Positions 42,285 through 53,266 of a stretch of DNA of 64,000 nucleotides are shown here, piece by piece (the stretch's first letter is position 1; every line of letters starts with the position of its first letter). The DNA lies in assembly GCF_018860545.1 (NCBI RefSeq), contig NZ_JAHKPN010000002.1, forward strand, positions 124,001-188,000. Reading direction: 5' to 3'. The notes under the pieces were generated by a model. That model was not told where the DNA came from. It saw nothing but the letters and a program-made list of their open reading frames with translations, and did no database searches. Position numbers and translations under genes: made by a program. This DNA comes from Winogradskyella psychrotolerans (GTDB taxonomy: Bacteria > Bacteroidota > Bacteroidia > Flavobacteriales > Flavobacteriaceae).

Positions 42285-43529
42285 TTAAAACTGAACTTTA
42301 GTTGCAATTTCTTCCTCTCCACGTTTCACGGTAATATCAGCTTCATCACCATTGTCAAAAACAGATAAGGCACGCATGTAACTCATCATATCTGTAATAG
42401 TGCTATCTCCTAATTTAATAACCACATCTCCTTTTTGTAAACCTGCGTTAAAAGCTGGAGTATCTTCGCGAGTGCCATCTATTCGCATGCCTTTTCCATC
42501 GTATAAATAATCTGGCACCACTCCTAATCCCACTTTAAAACGTGGTGTTTCTTCACTTTCATTCTTTGTTTTACGGAACGCTAATTCTCCATTATCATCT
42601 AAATCGTTAATTATATCATAGATGTAATCTGAAATTAAATCCATGCCTTCATAATTCAACTTTTCAGCATCATCACCTGGTTTGTGGTAATCTTCGTGCT
42701 GACCTGTAAAGAAATGTAACACCGGAATGTCAATTAAATAAAACGATGTGTGATCACTTGGTCCTACTCCACTTTCATTTTCAACAATTTTGAATTTATC
42801 ATTATTAGATTTCAAGGTTTGCTTAAACATTGGGGAAGTTCCTGTACCATAAACCGCTAAAGTACTATCGGCTTTCATTCTGCCAACCATATCCATATTT
42901 ATCATATAGTTAATAGATTCAGTATCTAATGTTGGGTTTTTTGAAAAGTAATTAGAGCCTAATAAGCCCATTTCCTCACCAGAAAACGCAAGAAACAAAT
43001 AGTTATTATTGTCCTTTATTTCGGACTGGTTATTCTTCACTTTTAATCGGCTTGCTAAATTGAGCATCACAGCCACTCCACTCGCGTTATCATCAGCTCC
43101 GTTATGGATAGCCTTTTCTTTACCTCTATAAAGAGAGCCTTCACCTCCAAAACCTAAATGATCGTAGTGTGCACCAATTACAATCGTAGTCTTAGCATTG
43201 TTGTCTATAAAGCCAATAACATTATGCCCTGTAATGGTACTGTCTGCATTGGTCGTAAATTCTACTTCACTGTGCGGATCTGTTTTAGGTTTGAACGAAA
43301 ACGACTGTAAATACCCTTCCGTTCCTTTTGGTTGTACTCCAATCGCTCTAAAACGTTTTATAATATATTCCGACGCTAAAACTTCTCCTTGTGTTCCTGT
43401 TTGGCGACCTTCTAATTTATCATCGGCTAAAAATACCACATCTTCTTTGATGTTGTTTTCTGCAACTTTAGGTTCATTTTTACAAGATAGAAATCCTACT
43501 AAAATGAATAAAATCAATACTTTTTTCAT
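42285..43529 (-). CDS. M28-family zinc peptidase with PDZ domain
   Basis: The 414-residue lipoprotein (lipobox FLSC, Cys about 16) has the M28 aminopeptidase metal set: GAHYDHLG (His, about 120), NGADDNASGVA (bridging Asp), FSGEEMGLLGS (Glu pair), INMDMVGR (Asp), and HFFTGQHEDYHKPGD (final His). A PDZ domain closes the protein (about 325-414; GLGVVPDYLYDGKGM, AFNAGLQKGDVVIKLGD). It should remove N-terminal residues from peptides in the periplasm. It is divergent from the TolB-like gene; the pair may be functionally linked. Confidence 0.9.
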   Translation of the reverse strand: MKKVLILFILVGFLSCKNEPKVAENNIKEDVVFLADDKLEGRQTGTQGEVLASEYIIKRFRAIGVQPKGTEGYLQSFSFKPKTDPHSEVEFTTNADSTITGHNVIGFIDNNAKTTIVIGAHYDHLGFGGEGSLYRGKEKAIHNGADDNASGVAVMLNLASRLKVKNNQSEIKDNNNYLFLAFSGEEMGLLGSNYFSKNPTLDTESINYMINMDMVGRMKADSTLAVYGTGTSPMFKQTLKSNNDKFKIVENESGVGPSDHTSFYLIDIPVLHFFTGQHEDYHKPGDDAEKLNYEGMDLISDYIYDIINDLDDNGELAFRKTKNESEETPRFKVGLGVVPDYLYDGKGMRIDGTREDTPAFNAGLQKGDVVIKLGDSTITDMMSYMRALSVFDNGDEADITVKRGEEEIATKVQF

Positions 43530-43629
43530 GTCAGAATATATTTTTAATGTTTTATGAGAAAGCGGTTTTGTAGTCGAACAGTGAATTATTTATCCGCAGT
43601 ATTTCGTCGCGTATTTCACCATTAAATCT

Positions 43630-43637
43630 TACTTTTG
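43630..43637 (+). promoter_or_regulatory. -7 element of the TolB-like gene
   Basis: TACTTTTG matches TAnnTTTG, 43 bases before the ATG at 43,681. Confidence 0.45.
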
Positions 43638-43680
43638 CACAAAATTAGGCATTAAATATCACTTATTATAATTCTTTATT

Positions 43681-44796
43681 ATGAACAGAATCATTGCAGT
43701 TTTAATTCTATTGGTTACGTTTTCATCTTGTAAAAATGACCGCTCTAAAACATCTGACGGCACCGTTGAAACAACATCGGGAGCGACTAAAAAATATGAT
43801 TCTTTAATCTATCCTGAAGAAGTTCATTTTAAGTCATTGAGACAAGTAACTTATGGTGGTGATAATGCAGAAGCGTATTGGAGTTTTGATGATAAGCAAT
43901 TGGTGTTTCAATCTAATAATGTTAAATGGGATGTGGAATGCGACCAAATGTTTTTAATGGATGCTAACCAAACGTTTACAGATAGCATTGCTCCACCAAT
44001 GGTAAGCACCGGAAAAGGTAGAACAACCTGTTCTTATTTTATGCCAGATAACAAACATATTATCTATGCTTCTACACATCTTGGTGATGAAGCTTGCCCA
44101 GACACACCACTTAAGAAAAACGGAAAGTACATTTGGCCAATTTATGATAGCTACGATATTTTTGTAGCCGATTTGGAAGGTAATATCGTAAGCCAATTAA
44201 CTAACGAAGTAGGTTACGATGCCGAGCCAACTGTATCTCCTAAAGGCGATAAAATTGTATTTACTTCTACTAGAAGTGGCGATTTAGAACTATACACCAT
44301 GAATTTGGATGGCTCTGACGTTAAACAAATTACACACGAATTAGGTTACGATGGTGGAGCCTTCTTTTCGCCAGATGGCACAAAATTAATCTTTAGATCC
44401 TCACGACCAAAAACAGAAGAAGAGATTAAAGAATATAAAGATTTATTGGCTGAAGGCTTAGTGCAACCAACACAAATGGAACTGTATATCTGTAATGCCG
44501 ATGGATCTGATTTACGTCAATTAACCGATTTAGGAAACGCCAATTGGAGTCCATTTTTTCACCCTTCTGGAGAGAAGATTTTATTCTCGTCCAATTTTGA
44601 ATCTGAACGTGGATTTCCTTTCAACTTATACTTAATTGATATTGATGGAAAGAATTTAAAACGTGTTACGCATAGCACTACTTTTGATGCTTTTCCTGTG
44701 TTTTCTAACGATGGAAAATACTTAGCGTTTTCTTCTAATCGGAATAATGGTGGAGGCCGTGATACTAATTTGTTTATTGCAGAATGGCAGGATTAA
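43681..44796 (+). CDS. TolB-like (PD40) beta-propeller lipoprotein
   Basis: The 371-residue protein has a lipoprotein signal (LVTFSSC, Cys about 17) and several WD40-like PD40 blades: AEPTVSPKGDKIVFTSTRSG, GGAFFSPDGTKLIFRSSRP, ANWSPFFHPSGEKILFSSN, AFPVFSNDGKYLAFSSNRN, each with the TolB-type strand-turn-strand. It is probably a periplasmic or outer-membrane propeller that binds proteins or peptides. The location next to an M28 peptidase gene suggests a peptide-handling role. No catalytic domain is visible, unlike prolyl oligopeptidases with similar propellers. Confidence 0.85.
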   Translation: MNRIIAVLILLVTFSSCKNDRSKTSDGTVETTSGATKKYDSLIYPEEVHFKSLRQVTYGGDNAEAYWSFDDKQLVFQSNNVKWDVECDQMFLMDANQTFTDSIAPPMVSTGKGRTTCSYFMPDNKHIIYASTHLGDEACPDTPLKKNGKYIWPIYDSYDIFVADLEGNIVSQLTNEVGYDAEPTVSPKGDKIVFTSTRSGDLELYTMNLDGSDVKQITHELGYDGGAFFSPDGTKLIFRSSRPKTEEEIKEYKDLLAEGLVQPTQMELYICNADGSDLRQLTDLGNANWSPFFHPSGEKILFSSNFESERGFPFNLYLIDIDGKNLKRVTHSTTFDAFPVFSNDGKYLAFSSNRNNGGGRDTNLFIAEWQD

Positions 44797-44860
44797 CCAA
44801 TATATTATACCTAAAGGAACAATTGTAAAAATCTTAAAAGCACTTTAAACGTTTATTGCC

Positions 44861-47278
44861 CTACTGCATATCTTTAAGGCGTTGACGCTCTTCTGCACTA
44901 GTTGCACGCTCGTTGGTGCTAAGTTTAGTGTTTCCAAAATTATAACGGAAACCTAATTTAATATATCTATTATCGATGTCAACAAAACTAGAGCTCGATT
45001 GGTTTAAATACCTTATAGACGTATCTTGGTCTTGTAGATCAAAAAAGTCTTCAACCGCTAGAGAAATAACTCCTTTTTTCTTAAAAATAGATTTAGAAAT
45101 ACTTAACTCTGAAACCAAACGATCTTCAACCGTTTGAAATTGTTGTAAGCTTTTACCAACCCAAGTGAACCCCAAACTTATGTTTAAACTTTGGTCTTCT
45201 AAAAACGCAAAACTATTGTATAAAACACTATAATTAGACCACTGGTCTTGTTCTACAAAGCCTTCACCAAAATTAGATTCTTCTGAAATATGATAGAATG
45301 AGGTCACAAAATAAAGATTCCAAGTACTGGTTGGATAATAATCGAAAAGAAAGTCAAAACCATACTCTATCTTTTTATCGAGATTTGTTGGTGTAAACGC
45401 AATGGTATTTGTAGCGTTGTTTTGACGTGGTAATTCTACGATATCGCCATCAAAATCCATATAATACGCTTCAACGGTGAAGTACTCTAAAAAATTGGTT
45501 CCTATTTTGTAATGATCTCTATACATTGGCATCAAATTAGGATTTCCCAATACCACTGTGTTTTCATTTAAAAAGAATGTAAAAGGATTTAAATCTGTAT
45601 AACTTGGTCTTTCAATACTGCGTTTATACGTTCCATAAATTCTTGCTTCTTCTAGCAATTGATACGATAAACTTGCATTAGGAAACCAATCTAAATAGTC
45701 TTGCGTATTGGTTTCGATTAAGGTTAAAGATTCACCTTCAACATTAGTTTGTTCTACTCTTAATCCTAAATTAAAATTCCATTTACTCCAAGATTTTGCA
45801 TAGTTAGTATAAGCTGCTAAGACATTTTCTTCATACTTAAACGCGTCTGTATTGTTAATATCTATTATTTCAGATGCACCAATAATATCATATTTTGTAA
45901 TGTCGCTATCCGTATTTACATTAGAGTATTTTACTCCAACCTCAAAATTAGAGCTGTCATTAATCGGCAGACTATAATCCACTTTACCAGTTATAATATT
46001 GGTTTTTTGATTGGCATTGGTGTTGAACTCAGAACGGCCTTCAAATTGGTTATTAGTATCAAAATCATTAGTCAGTACATTTTGATCTCGTTCGTAATCG
46101 TAAATGGTATGATGAGCGTTAAATGATAGACTTGCACTATTATCAAAATCGTGTCTAAAAATTAAATCTGTTCCAATGTTGAATTTGTTATCTCTAGATA
46201 AATTATCAGCTGTAAAACGTGATAAGAAATTTAAATTTTCATCCGTAATATCGGTGTTGTTTTTTATCTTATATTTAAAATTAGGTGTATAAAGTCCTGT
46301 GCTAGTAAGGCTTATTGTGTTTTTGTCATTAATATAATAATCAAAATTAAGATTAAGATTATGGTTTTCTGTCCAGGAATTTCTATTGGTGTTTGAGGTC
46401 CAAATTTGATCAATTTCATTTGAATTGTCTAAATAATTCACCGTATCATCATGATCTCTGTTGATTTTCTGATTGGTATAATTATAATTCACATTTAAGT
46501 TCACCTTGTTATTTTTGAAATAATGGCTAGTACCAGCATTATATCTTGGAAAAACACCTTGTGTATAGTTAGTAAACACAGATCCTCTATAGCCTGTAAC
46601 CAAGTTTTTACTCATTATAATATTAATCACAGATCCAGAATCGGCATCGTAACTCGCAGGCGGATTGGTAATCACCTCAACTGATTTTATACTATTAGCT
46701 GGTGCGCTTTCTAATAAGTTCATAAGTTCATCTGAAGTCAACTGCACCCGACGACTATTAATATAAACTGCAGCTGGTGCACTTTTAATATTTATACTCC
46801 CTTCAGACACAATAATGCCAGGCGTATTTTTTAAAACACTTAGTGTAGAACCTTCTGATAATGCCGTGTTTTCAACATTAAAAACTAGACGATCGGGTTG
46901 ACGAGTAATAGTCGGTTTTTTAGCCACTACTGTAACTTCACTTAAACTTTCAGGAATATCATTAAGCAGAATAGTTTTTAAATCTAAATTGCCTGTAAGG
47001 ATAATTTTTTGTTGAAAATCTTCAAAACCAAGATAGCTGATTTTGATATAAAATGTAGTTTCAGAGAGATTAATTAAATTAAAAAAACCTTTATCATCTG
47101 TTGATGTTCCTTTTAAATAATCACCATCTTCTTCTGTTAAAACCACAACATTTGCAAACTCAACTGGATTATTATTAGCATCCACAACACGACCCGAAAC
47201 CGAATATTCCTGAGCAAGCGCTATATTTGAAAGCATAGAGATAACGACACAAAAAAAGAGGCGCAAGCGAATAATCAT
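44861..47278 (-). CDS. TonB-dependent receptor-type outer-membrane protein
   Basis: The 805-residue protein has a signal peptide (to NIALAQ), a carboxypeptidase-regulatory-like domain (about 25-100; YSVSGRVVDANNNPVEFANVVV), a plug-like domain (about 120-220; IIVSEGSINIKSAPAAVYINSRR, VEVITNPPASYDADSGSVINI), and a barrel of the outer-membrane beta-barrel family (OMP_b-brl_3) ending KLGFRYNFGNTKLS. No TonB box can be pointed out. No SusD partner is next to it, so polysaccharide use is not indicated; it may move another ligand or act in surface assembly. Confidence 0.85.
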   Translation of the reverse strand: MIIRLRLFFCVVISMLSNIALAQEYSVSGRVVDANNNPVEFANVVVLTEEDGDYLKGTSTDDKGFFNLINLSETTFYIKISYLGFEDFQQKIILTGNLDLKTILLNDIPESLSEVTVVAKKPTITRQPDRLVFNVENTALSEGSTLSVLKNTPGIIVSEGSINIKSAPAAVYINSRRVQLTSDELMNLLESAPANSIKSVEVITNPPASYDADSGSVINIIMSKNLVTGYRGSVFTNYTQGVFPRYNAGTSHYFKNNKVNLNVNYNYTNQKINRDHDDTVNYLDNSNEIDQIWTSNTNRNSWTENHNLNLNFDYYINDKNTISLTSTGLYTPNFKYKIKNNTDITDENLNFLSRFTADNLSRDNKFNIGTDLIFRHDFDNSASLSFNAHHTIYDYERDQNVLTNDFDTNNQFEGRSEFNTNANQKTNIITGKVDYSLPINDSSNFEVGVKYSNVNTDSDITKYDIIGASEIIDINNTDAFKYEENVLAAYTNYAKSWSKWNFNLGLRVEQTNVEGESLTLIETNTQDYLDWFPNASLSYQLLEEARIYGTYKRSIERPSYTDLNPFTFFLNENTVVLGNPNLMPMYRDHYKIGTNFLEYFTVEAYYMDFDGDIVELPRQNNATNTIAFTPTNLDKKIEYGFDFLFDYYPTSTWNLYFVTSFYHISEESNFGEGFVEQDQWSNYSVLYNSFAFLEDQSLNISLGFTWVGKSLQQFQTVEDRLVSELSISKSIFKKKGVISLAVEDFFDLQDQDTSIRYLNQSSSSFVDIDNRYIKLGFRYNFGNTKLSTNERATSAEERQRLKDMQ

Positions 47279-47526
47279 AAAATAGGTTTGACTGCAATAT
47301 ATAAATTGTTTTTTACATTATGTTGTGGTTTTACCGTAATTACTGCGGTTTATTTTGTTGAAATTGATACCATAAAGCACAAGAAATCGATTATACTTCT
47401 TAAGTATAACCTTAATTTTATAAACTTATAAAAAATGAAGATTTAGCTTCACTTCAGTAACCATTTCGTTAGTCTATAAAATTTATTTAATTCAAAACTT
47501 ACAAAATTCAAATGAAAAAATTCATG

Positions 47527-47534
47527 TACTTTTG
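47527..47534 (+). promoter_or_regulatory. -7 element of lepA
   Basis: TACTTTTG matches TAnnTTTG, 29 bases before the lepA ATG. Confidence 0.5.
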
Positions 47535-47563
47535 CCAATTAGTTATTGCCTTAGAAAAAAGAC

Positions 47564-49360
47564 ATGAAAAACATTCGTAATTTTTGCATAATTGCACATA
47601 TTGACCACGGTAAAAGTACCCTAGCAGATCGTTTACTAGATGTTACAGGTTCTGTGACTGCTCGTGAACAACAAGCTCAACTTTTAGATAGTATGGACTT
47701 GGAGCGTGAACGTGGTATTACCATAAAATCTCATGCCATACAAATGGATTATGAGTATGAAGGCGAAAAATACGTACTTAATCTCATTGACACTCCTGGT
47801 CACGTAGATTTCTCTTATGAAGTTTCACGTTCTATTGCTGCCTGCGAAGGTGCCTTGTTAATTGTGGATGCTGCACAAAGTATACAGGCTCAAACTATAT
47901 CTAATTTATACTTAGCATTAGAGAATGATTTAGAAATTATTCCGGTATTGAATAAAGTAGATTTACCAAGTGCAAATCCAGAAGAAGTTACAGACGATAT
48001 TGTTGATCTTTTAGGCTGTGACCCAGAAGAAGTTATTCATGCAAGTGGAAAAACAGGCTTTGGTGTCGAAAATATTTTAAAAGCCATTATTGAACGCATT
48101 CCTGCACCAAAAGGTGATGTAAATGCTCCATTACAAGCTTTAATTTTCGATTCTGTTTACAATACGTTTAGAGGTATTGAAACTTATTTTAGAGTTTTTG
48201 ATGGTGAAATTAAAAAAGGACAAAAAATAAAATTCGTTGCTACTAATAGAGAGTATTTTGCAGACGAAGTTGGAACATTAAAACTGACACAAATTGCTAA
48301 ACAAAGTGTAAAAGCTGGTGATGTTGGGTATTTAATTACAGGAATAAAAACGGCTAAAGAAGTAAAAGTTGGTGATACCATCACTGATTTTGCCAATCCA
48401 ACCACTAATATTGTTGAAGGCTTTGAGGACGTAAAACCAATGGTATTTGCAGGTATTTATCCTGTTGATACTGAGGATTACGAAGAGTTACGTAACTCTA
48501 TGGAAAAACTCCAACTGAATGATGCATCCTTAGTATTTCAGCCGGAAAGTTCAGCTGCATTAGGTTTTGGTTTCCGTTGTGGATTCTTAGGTATGTTACA
48601 CATGGAGATCATACAAGAACGTTTAGAGCGTGAGTTTGATATGACGGTTATTACAACGGTACCTAACGTATCGTATCATGCCTACACTAATAAAAACCCC
48701 GATGAGGCTTTTATTGTAAATAATCCAAGTGATTTACCTGAGCCAACAACCGTTAATCGTGTTGAAGAGCCATTTATTAAAGCTACAATTATCACTAAAT
48801 CCGATTTTGTAGGTAACGTTATGAGTTTGTGTATTGAAAAACGAGGTATGATTGTTAATCAAACCTATTTAACGACAGAACGTGTAGAGTTAATTTTTGA
48901 AATGCCATTAGCAGAAATTGTTTTCGATTTTTACGATCGCTTAAAAACAGTTTCTAAAGGATATGCGTCTTTTGATTATTCACCAATTGGTATGAAAGTG
49001 TCAAAATTAGTACGTTTAGATGTCTTATTAAACGCACAACCTGTTGATGCGCTTTCGGCATTAATTCACGCGGATAACGCACACCATATTGGTAAAAAAA
49101 TGTGCGAGAAATTGAAAGAGTTAATTCCAAGACAGCAATTTGATATTCCTATTCAGGCTGCTATTGGTGCAAAAATTATTGCTAGAGAGACTGTAAAAGC
49201 ATTACGTAAAGATGTTACCGCAAAATGTTATGGTGGTGATATTTCTCGTAAACGTAAGTTACTTGAAAAGCAGAAAAAGGGAAAGAAACGTATGCGCCAA
49301 GTAGGAAATGTAGAAATACCTCAGCAAGCGTTTATGGCTGTTTTGAAATTAAATGATTAA
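47564..49360 (+). CDS. lepA: Elongation factor 4 (LepA)
   Basis: The 598-residue translational GTPase shows [15 protein letters not shown] (P-loop), [24 protein letters not shown] (G3), [10 protein letters not shown] (G4) and HASGKTGFG (G5), followed by EF-G-like domains II, III and V and the LepA-specific C-terminal domain ([55 protein letters not shown]). It acts on stalled or misassembled ribosomes. Full length and complete. Confidence 0.98.
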   Translation: MKNIRNFCIIAHIDHGKSTLADRLLDVTGSVTAREQQAQLLDSMDLERERGITIKSHAIQMDYEYEGEKYVLNLIDTPGHVDFSYEVSRSIAACEGALLIVDAAQSIQAQTISNLYLALENDLEIIPVLNKVDLPSANPEEVTDDIVDLLGCDPEEVIHASGKTGFGVENILKAIIERIPAPKGDVNAPLQALIFDSVYNTFRGIETYFRVFDGEIKKGQKIKFVATNREYFADEVGTLKLTQIAKQSVKAGDVGYLITGIKTAKEVKVGDTITDFANPTTNIVEGFEDVKPMVFAGIYPVDTEDYEELRNSMEKLQLNDASLVFQPESSAALGFGFRCGFLGMLHMEIIQERLEREFDMTVITTVPNVSYHAYTNKNPDEAFIVNNPSDLPEPTTVNRVEEPFIKATIITKSDFVGNVMSLCIEKRGMIVNQTYLTTERVELIFEMPLAEIVFDFYDRLKTVSKGYASFDYSPIGMKVSKLVRLDVLLNAQPVDALSALIHADNAHHIGKKMCEKLKELIPRQQFDIPIQAAIGAKIIARETVKALRKDVTAKCYGGDISRKRKLLEKQKKGKKRMRQVGNVEIPQQAFMAVLKLND

Positions 49361-49368
49361 ACTATAGT

Positions 49369-49635
49369 TTATTCACAAGTGGCTCCAGCCATTTCTAACC
49401 CTTCAATAATATCATCTAAAGTATAACCTTCTGGAATATCTTCAGTAAATGAATAACCATCTGTAGTTGACGTATACGTGCCATCACCATTGTCACATAC
49501 TTCAGTAAAAACGGTGAGATAATTACAGGTTAAACAATCAGAACCGGACGTTTCATTGTCACTGTCATCAGAAGAAGAACACGAAGTGAATCCCAATACC
49601 GCTATCACAGCAAAACATAAAATAAAATTTTTCAT
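49369..49635 (-). CDS. Small cysteine-containing lipoprotein
   Basis: The 88-residue protein has a lipobox (LGFTSC, Cys 19) followed by a Ser/Asp-rich spacer. The short mature part has DCLTCNYLTVF..CDNGDG and a terminal ATCE, so three or four Cys could form disulphides. No family recognised. It ends 8 bases from lepA on the opposite strand. Confidence 0.6.
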   Translation of the reverse strand: MKNFILCFAVIAVLGFTSCSSSDDSDNETSGSDCLTCNYLTVFTEVCDNGDGTYTSTTDGYSFTEDIPEGYTLDDIIEGLEMAGATCE

Positions 49636-49858
49636 AAAAATCTGTTTTTTTGTTAATATTTTGACAAAAATGCAGATTTTTATGCGATTAAGAAAAAATA
49701 AATCAAAGAAAGCAGCATTTATTAGAAATCCTCAATATTCTTGAATTATTTCTTAAAGTCTTAATTATTTGGGCCTATTTATTGAAAGATTCTAAAAAGT
49801 ATATCATTGTATGTTAGGTCTTTACCTCATTATATTCAACTTTTTTAGAAATTAGTAA

Positions 49859-51706
49859 TTAATCCTCGTTAACCACCTTTTCTACATCAAAAGGTTTACC
49901 TAAATACACTAATTTATAGTTTTGCCCAATATTATCATCCTTTGTATTATGCACTGAAATAATATGAAGTTCTCCCTCATCATCTTTTATAAACAATGGA
50001 ATAATATACTGATCTTTACGTGCCATTTCTATAAGGCTTGTATAATGCGCAGCATCCTGGATTTCTATTTCTTGTATTGCAGGATATTTACGTGTAACCT
50101 CTGTTAGGTTAATATAATCATCAGTCGGAGAAAATAAGCCTTCTTTTGGACTGTTATCAGGATTATTCATTTCATCTGAAGTCACTAGTCTATACGAACC
50201 ATTTTCACCAAATTCTTTGCTAAATTTCTCAATAACATAAGCATTAATATCGGAGTTTCCGGTCATTGCCATAATGTACCCAACATCATTTAATTCAATA
50301 TTATCCGAAAGTGTATCTGCATAAATATTACTGCTTAAGGCTTCAAGTCCTAATTCTTCAGCCTTATCTATATTATTTTGATTGCTATCAATGAGGACCA
50401 CATGCCTGCCATTATTTACTAAATAATGTCCTAACAATCGCGATAATTTTGAAGCTCCAACAATTAAAATCCCATTAGATTTAGTTAAAAATACCCCCAC
50501 TAATCTTGCAAATAAACGTGCCGTTGTAGCATTTAATAAAACAGTTCCTAAAACGATCATAAAAACTAATGGAGTAATGTATTCTGCTCCTTCAACACCT
50601 TGCCTCATTAACTTACTTCCAAAAAGAGAAGCGATACCTGCGGCTACAATACCGCGAGGTCCAACCCAACTAATAAATAATTTTTCATTGAAGTTCAATT
50701 TAGAACCATGGGTACTAACAAATACCGCTATAGGTCTCACGACAAAAACAACGATAGCAAAAAGTATTGCTGTATCCCAGGTATATAGCAGTAGTAAATC
50801 TTCAATATCAATATTTGCTGCTAGTAGAATAAATAAAATAGAAATTAATAAGACACTCAGCGATTCTTTAAAATATAATAGCTCTTTTAAATTATCTAGC
50901 TTACTGTTTCCTAAAACCATTCCCATAACTACAACCGCAAGTAAACCAGATTCATGTGCAAATAATTCAGATTCAACAAACACCAATAATACCGTTGACA
51001 GCGATACGACATTTAATAAATAATGAGGTATCAGTTTTTTATTGATAGCAAAAGCTAAAGCATGTGCAAATGTGAATCCGAATGTGGTACCAAATAACAC
51101 AATTTTACCAAATTCCATTAAAGCTGTTTTAGTAAAACCACTATCACCACCAACACTTATAAATTCAAACACTAAAACGGCCACTAAAGCTCCAATAGGA
51201 TCGATAAGAATACCTTCCCATTTTAAAACCGTTGAAACATCCTTTTTAAGTGGAATATTTCGTAAAATAGGTGTAATTACGGTTGGTCCTGTTACGATGA
51301 TCAGGCCTGCAAACAGAAACGACAAATCCCAACTTAAGTCAAACGTATAACGTGCCACAATCCCAGCACCAAAGAAGGTAATAGCAGAACCCACGGTAAT
51401 TAGTTTGGTAATTACAGGTCCTACATTTTTTATTTCGGATCGCTTTAAAGTAAGCCCCCCTTCAAATAAAATAATACTTATGGCAAGTGACACAAAATAG
51501 TACAAACTATCTCCAGGAAATAAGCCTTTTGTGCCATTCCAAATCGGTTCTATCCACTTTGTTTTATCTTCACTTAAAAATTCCGCTGCAATCGGACCCA
51601 CTAATAATCCTATCAGGATTAGGGGTAAAATAGCTGGAATTTTAAATTTCCAAGCCACCCATTGTGCTAATATCCCAAGGATTATAATTCCTGCTAATTC
51701 TAACAT
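49859..51706 (-). CDS. Cation:proton antiporter with TrkA-N domain
   Basis: The 615-residue protein has an N-terminal Na+/H+ exchanger (CPA1-type) region of about 12 helices (1-400), with the ion-site-like segments LIDPIGALVAVLVFEF and WVGPRGIVAAGIASL. A Rossmann RCK/TrkA-N domain follows (NGILIVGASKLSRLLGHYL, HVVLIDSNQNNIDKAEELGL, about 405-530), then a short C-terminal domain. The nucleotide-binding tail suggests gating by NAD(H) or similar ligands. It would handle Na+ or K+ and pH balance. DUF202 is encoded just upstream on the same strand. Confidence 0.88.
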   Translation of the reverse strand: MLELAGIIILGILAQWVAWKFKIPAILPLILIGLLVGPIAAEFLSEDKTKWIEPIWNGTKGLFPGDSLYYFVSLAISIILFEGGLTLKRSEIKNVGPVITKLITVGSAITFFGAGIVARYTFDLSWDLSFLFAGLIIVTGPTVITPILRNIPLKKDVSTVLKWEGILIDPIGALVAVLVFEFISVGGDSGFTKTALMEFGKIVLFGTTFGFTFAHALAFAINKKLIPHYLLNVVSLSTVLLVFVESELFAHESGLLAVVVMGMVLGNSKLDNLKELLYFKESLSVLLISILFILLAANIDIEDLLLLYTWDTAILFAIVVFVVRPIAVFVSTHGSKLNFNEKLFISWVGPRGIVAAGIASLFGSKLMRQGVEGAEYITPLVFMIVLGTVLLNATTARLFARLVGVFLTKSNGILIVGASKLSRLLGHYLVNNGRHVVLIDSNQNNIDKAEELGLEALSSNIYADTLSDNIELNDVGYIMAMTGNSDINAYVIEKFSKEFGENGSYRLVTSDEMNNPDNSPKEGLFSPTDDYINLTEVTRKYPAIQEIEIQDAAHYTSLIEMARKDQYIIPLFIKDDEGELHIISVHNTKDDNIGQNYKLVYLGKPFDVEKVVNED

Positions 51707-51859
51707 CGCTCTACATTTTGTGTGAAAATACTAAATTCTGCTTTTATAACTGGTTTTAATACATAACAACTCTCAATGTCTTTTATTTGAGATTGAATGT
51801 TAATTAAAATAGTTGTGATTAAAATAAAAGCCTACTTTTAATTTTAGCAATCAATAGGT

Positions 51860-52234
51860 CTAATCATCAGTGTCTTTAACTTCTTTTTCTTCAGATTTAT
51901 AATACACCCGTTTTAAACTTTGCTTTAGGACTGTAAATCTATAAACTCCAATAATAAAAAAGACCACACTGAATATTACTGCTGTAAGGGCTAGATATTG
52001 AAAATTTGCAAATTCCTTAAGCTGGTATAAAGCAATAGCTCCCAGTAATAAATAGAGTGATGAACGAATGTAAGATAAAAGCGTACGTTCATTTGCCAAT
52101 CGTGTGCGCTCTATGGCTAAATAATCTCGTAAAATAACTTGTTGATCAGGTTTAAAATCGCGACCAAAACGTAAGAGTTTAATTTTCTTAATTTTTAATG
52201 GTGATTTTGATATTCGTTTCATTGCTTCATTCAT
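51860..52234 (-). CDS. DUF202 membrane protein
   Basis: The 124-residue protein has the DUF202 signature ILRDYLAIERTRLANERTLLSYIRSSL (residues about 35-60) followed by two transmembrane helices (YLLLGAIALYQL and YLALTAVIFSVVFFIIGVY). Some family members are yeast Vtc-like or redox-linked membrane proteins, and the function here is unknown. It lies 153 bases upstream of the antiporter gene on the same strand. Confidence 0.8.
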   Translation of the reverse strand: MNEAMKRISKSPLKIKKIKLLRFGRDFKPDQQVILRDYLAIERTRLANERTLLSYIRSSLYLLLGAIALYQLKEFANFQYLALTAVIFSVVFFIIGVYRFTVLKQSLKRVYYKSEEKEVKDTDD

Positions 52235-52378
52235 TTACATTCTAAAAGTAAATATTTTTTAGAATAGATAAGAGAATTTATAAGCCTAAATTGTTAAATA
52301 TCCTCTAATTTATTAAGACTAACAACAATTAGTTTTAATGCTTTTATTACTTTGCAAAACTTTACAAATTTTTCGCAA

Positions 52379-53239
52379 ATGCAATTATATCCTATACAAT
52401 CTGGAAACTTTAAGCTCGATGGTGGAGCTATGTTTGGTGTGGTACCAAAATCGTTGTGGCAACGTACCAATCCTGCCGATACTAACAACATGATAGATAT
52501 TGCCGCGCGTTGCTTATTAATTGAAGATGGTGATCGTCTTATTTTAGTTGATACTGGAATGGGTAACAAACAAAGCGACAAGTTCTTTGGGTACTATTTT
52601 CTATATGGAGATGACTCTATAGACAAGTCGTTGGCGTCTTATGGATTTCATCGTGATGACATTACAGATGTTTTTATGACGCATCTACATTTTGATCATT
52701 GTGGTGGGAGTATTCAATGGAACAAGGACCGAACAGGTTATGAACCTGCTTTTAAAAATGCACACTTTTGGAGTAATGCTGACCATTGGAAATGGGCAAC
52801 AGAACCTAACAGACGTGAGGTGGCTTCGTTTTTAAAAGAGAATATTTTACCAATGGAAGACAGTGGACAATTAAAATTCACTTCCGTTCCTGATAACCCT
52901 ATTTTAAAAAATTCTGATTTAGGCTTTGACATTTTCTTTGCCAATGGCCATACCGACAAACAAATGATTCCTATGATTAATTATAAAGGTAAAACCATTT
53001 GTTTTATGGCCGATTTATTACCAACTGTTGGTCATTTACCTATGCCTTTTGTTATGGGTTATGATACCAGACCCTTATTAACACTCAATGAAAAAGAACT
53101 GTTTTTAAATATGGCAGCAGACCAAAATTTCTATCTCTTTTTAGAACATGATGCGCATAACGAAATTATTACAGTTAAACACACTGAAAAAGGAGTGCGG
53201 CTTAACGAAACATTTACAACAAACGACCTATTTAACTAA
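52379..53239 (+). CDS. Metallo-beta-lactamase-fold hydrolase
   Basis: The protein is 286 residues from the ATG at 52,379; an earlier TTG at 52,352 overlaps the promoter-like TTACTTTGC and is less likely. Metal-binding motifs are TGMGNKQ after a VDTG strand, MTHLHFDHCGG (HxHxDH), NGHTDKQMIP (third His), and a late FLEHDAHNEI. This is the pattern of quinolinase/lactonase-type MBL proteins. The substrate is not predictable from sequence. It is followed 27 bases later by the S8 peptidase gene. Confidence 0.88.
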   Translation: MQLYPIQSGNFKLDGGAMFGVVPKSLWQRTNPADTNNMIDIAARCLLIEDGDRLILVDTGMGNKQSDKFFGYYFLYGDDSIDKSLASYGFHRDDITDVFMTHLHFDHCGGSIQWNKDRTGYEPAFKNAHFWSNADHWKWATEPNRREVASFLKENILPMEDSGQLKFTSVPDNPILKNSDLGFDIFFANGHTDKQMIPMINYKGKTICFMADLLPTVGHLPMPFVMGYDTRPLLTLNEKELFLNMAADQNFYLFLEHDAHNEIITVKHTEKGVRLNETFTTNDLFN

Positions 53240-53266
53240 AAGAATAAAACAACAATACATATAAAG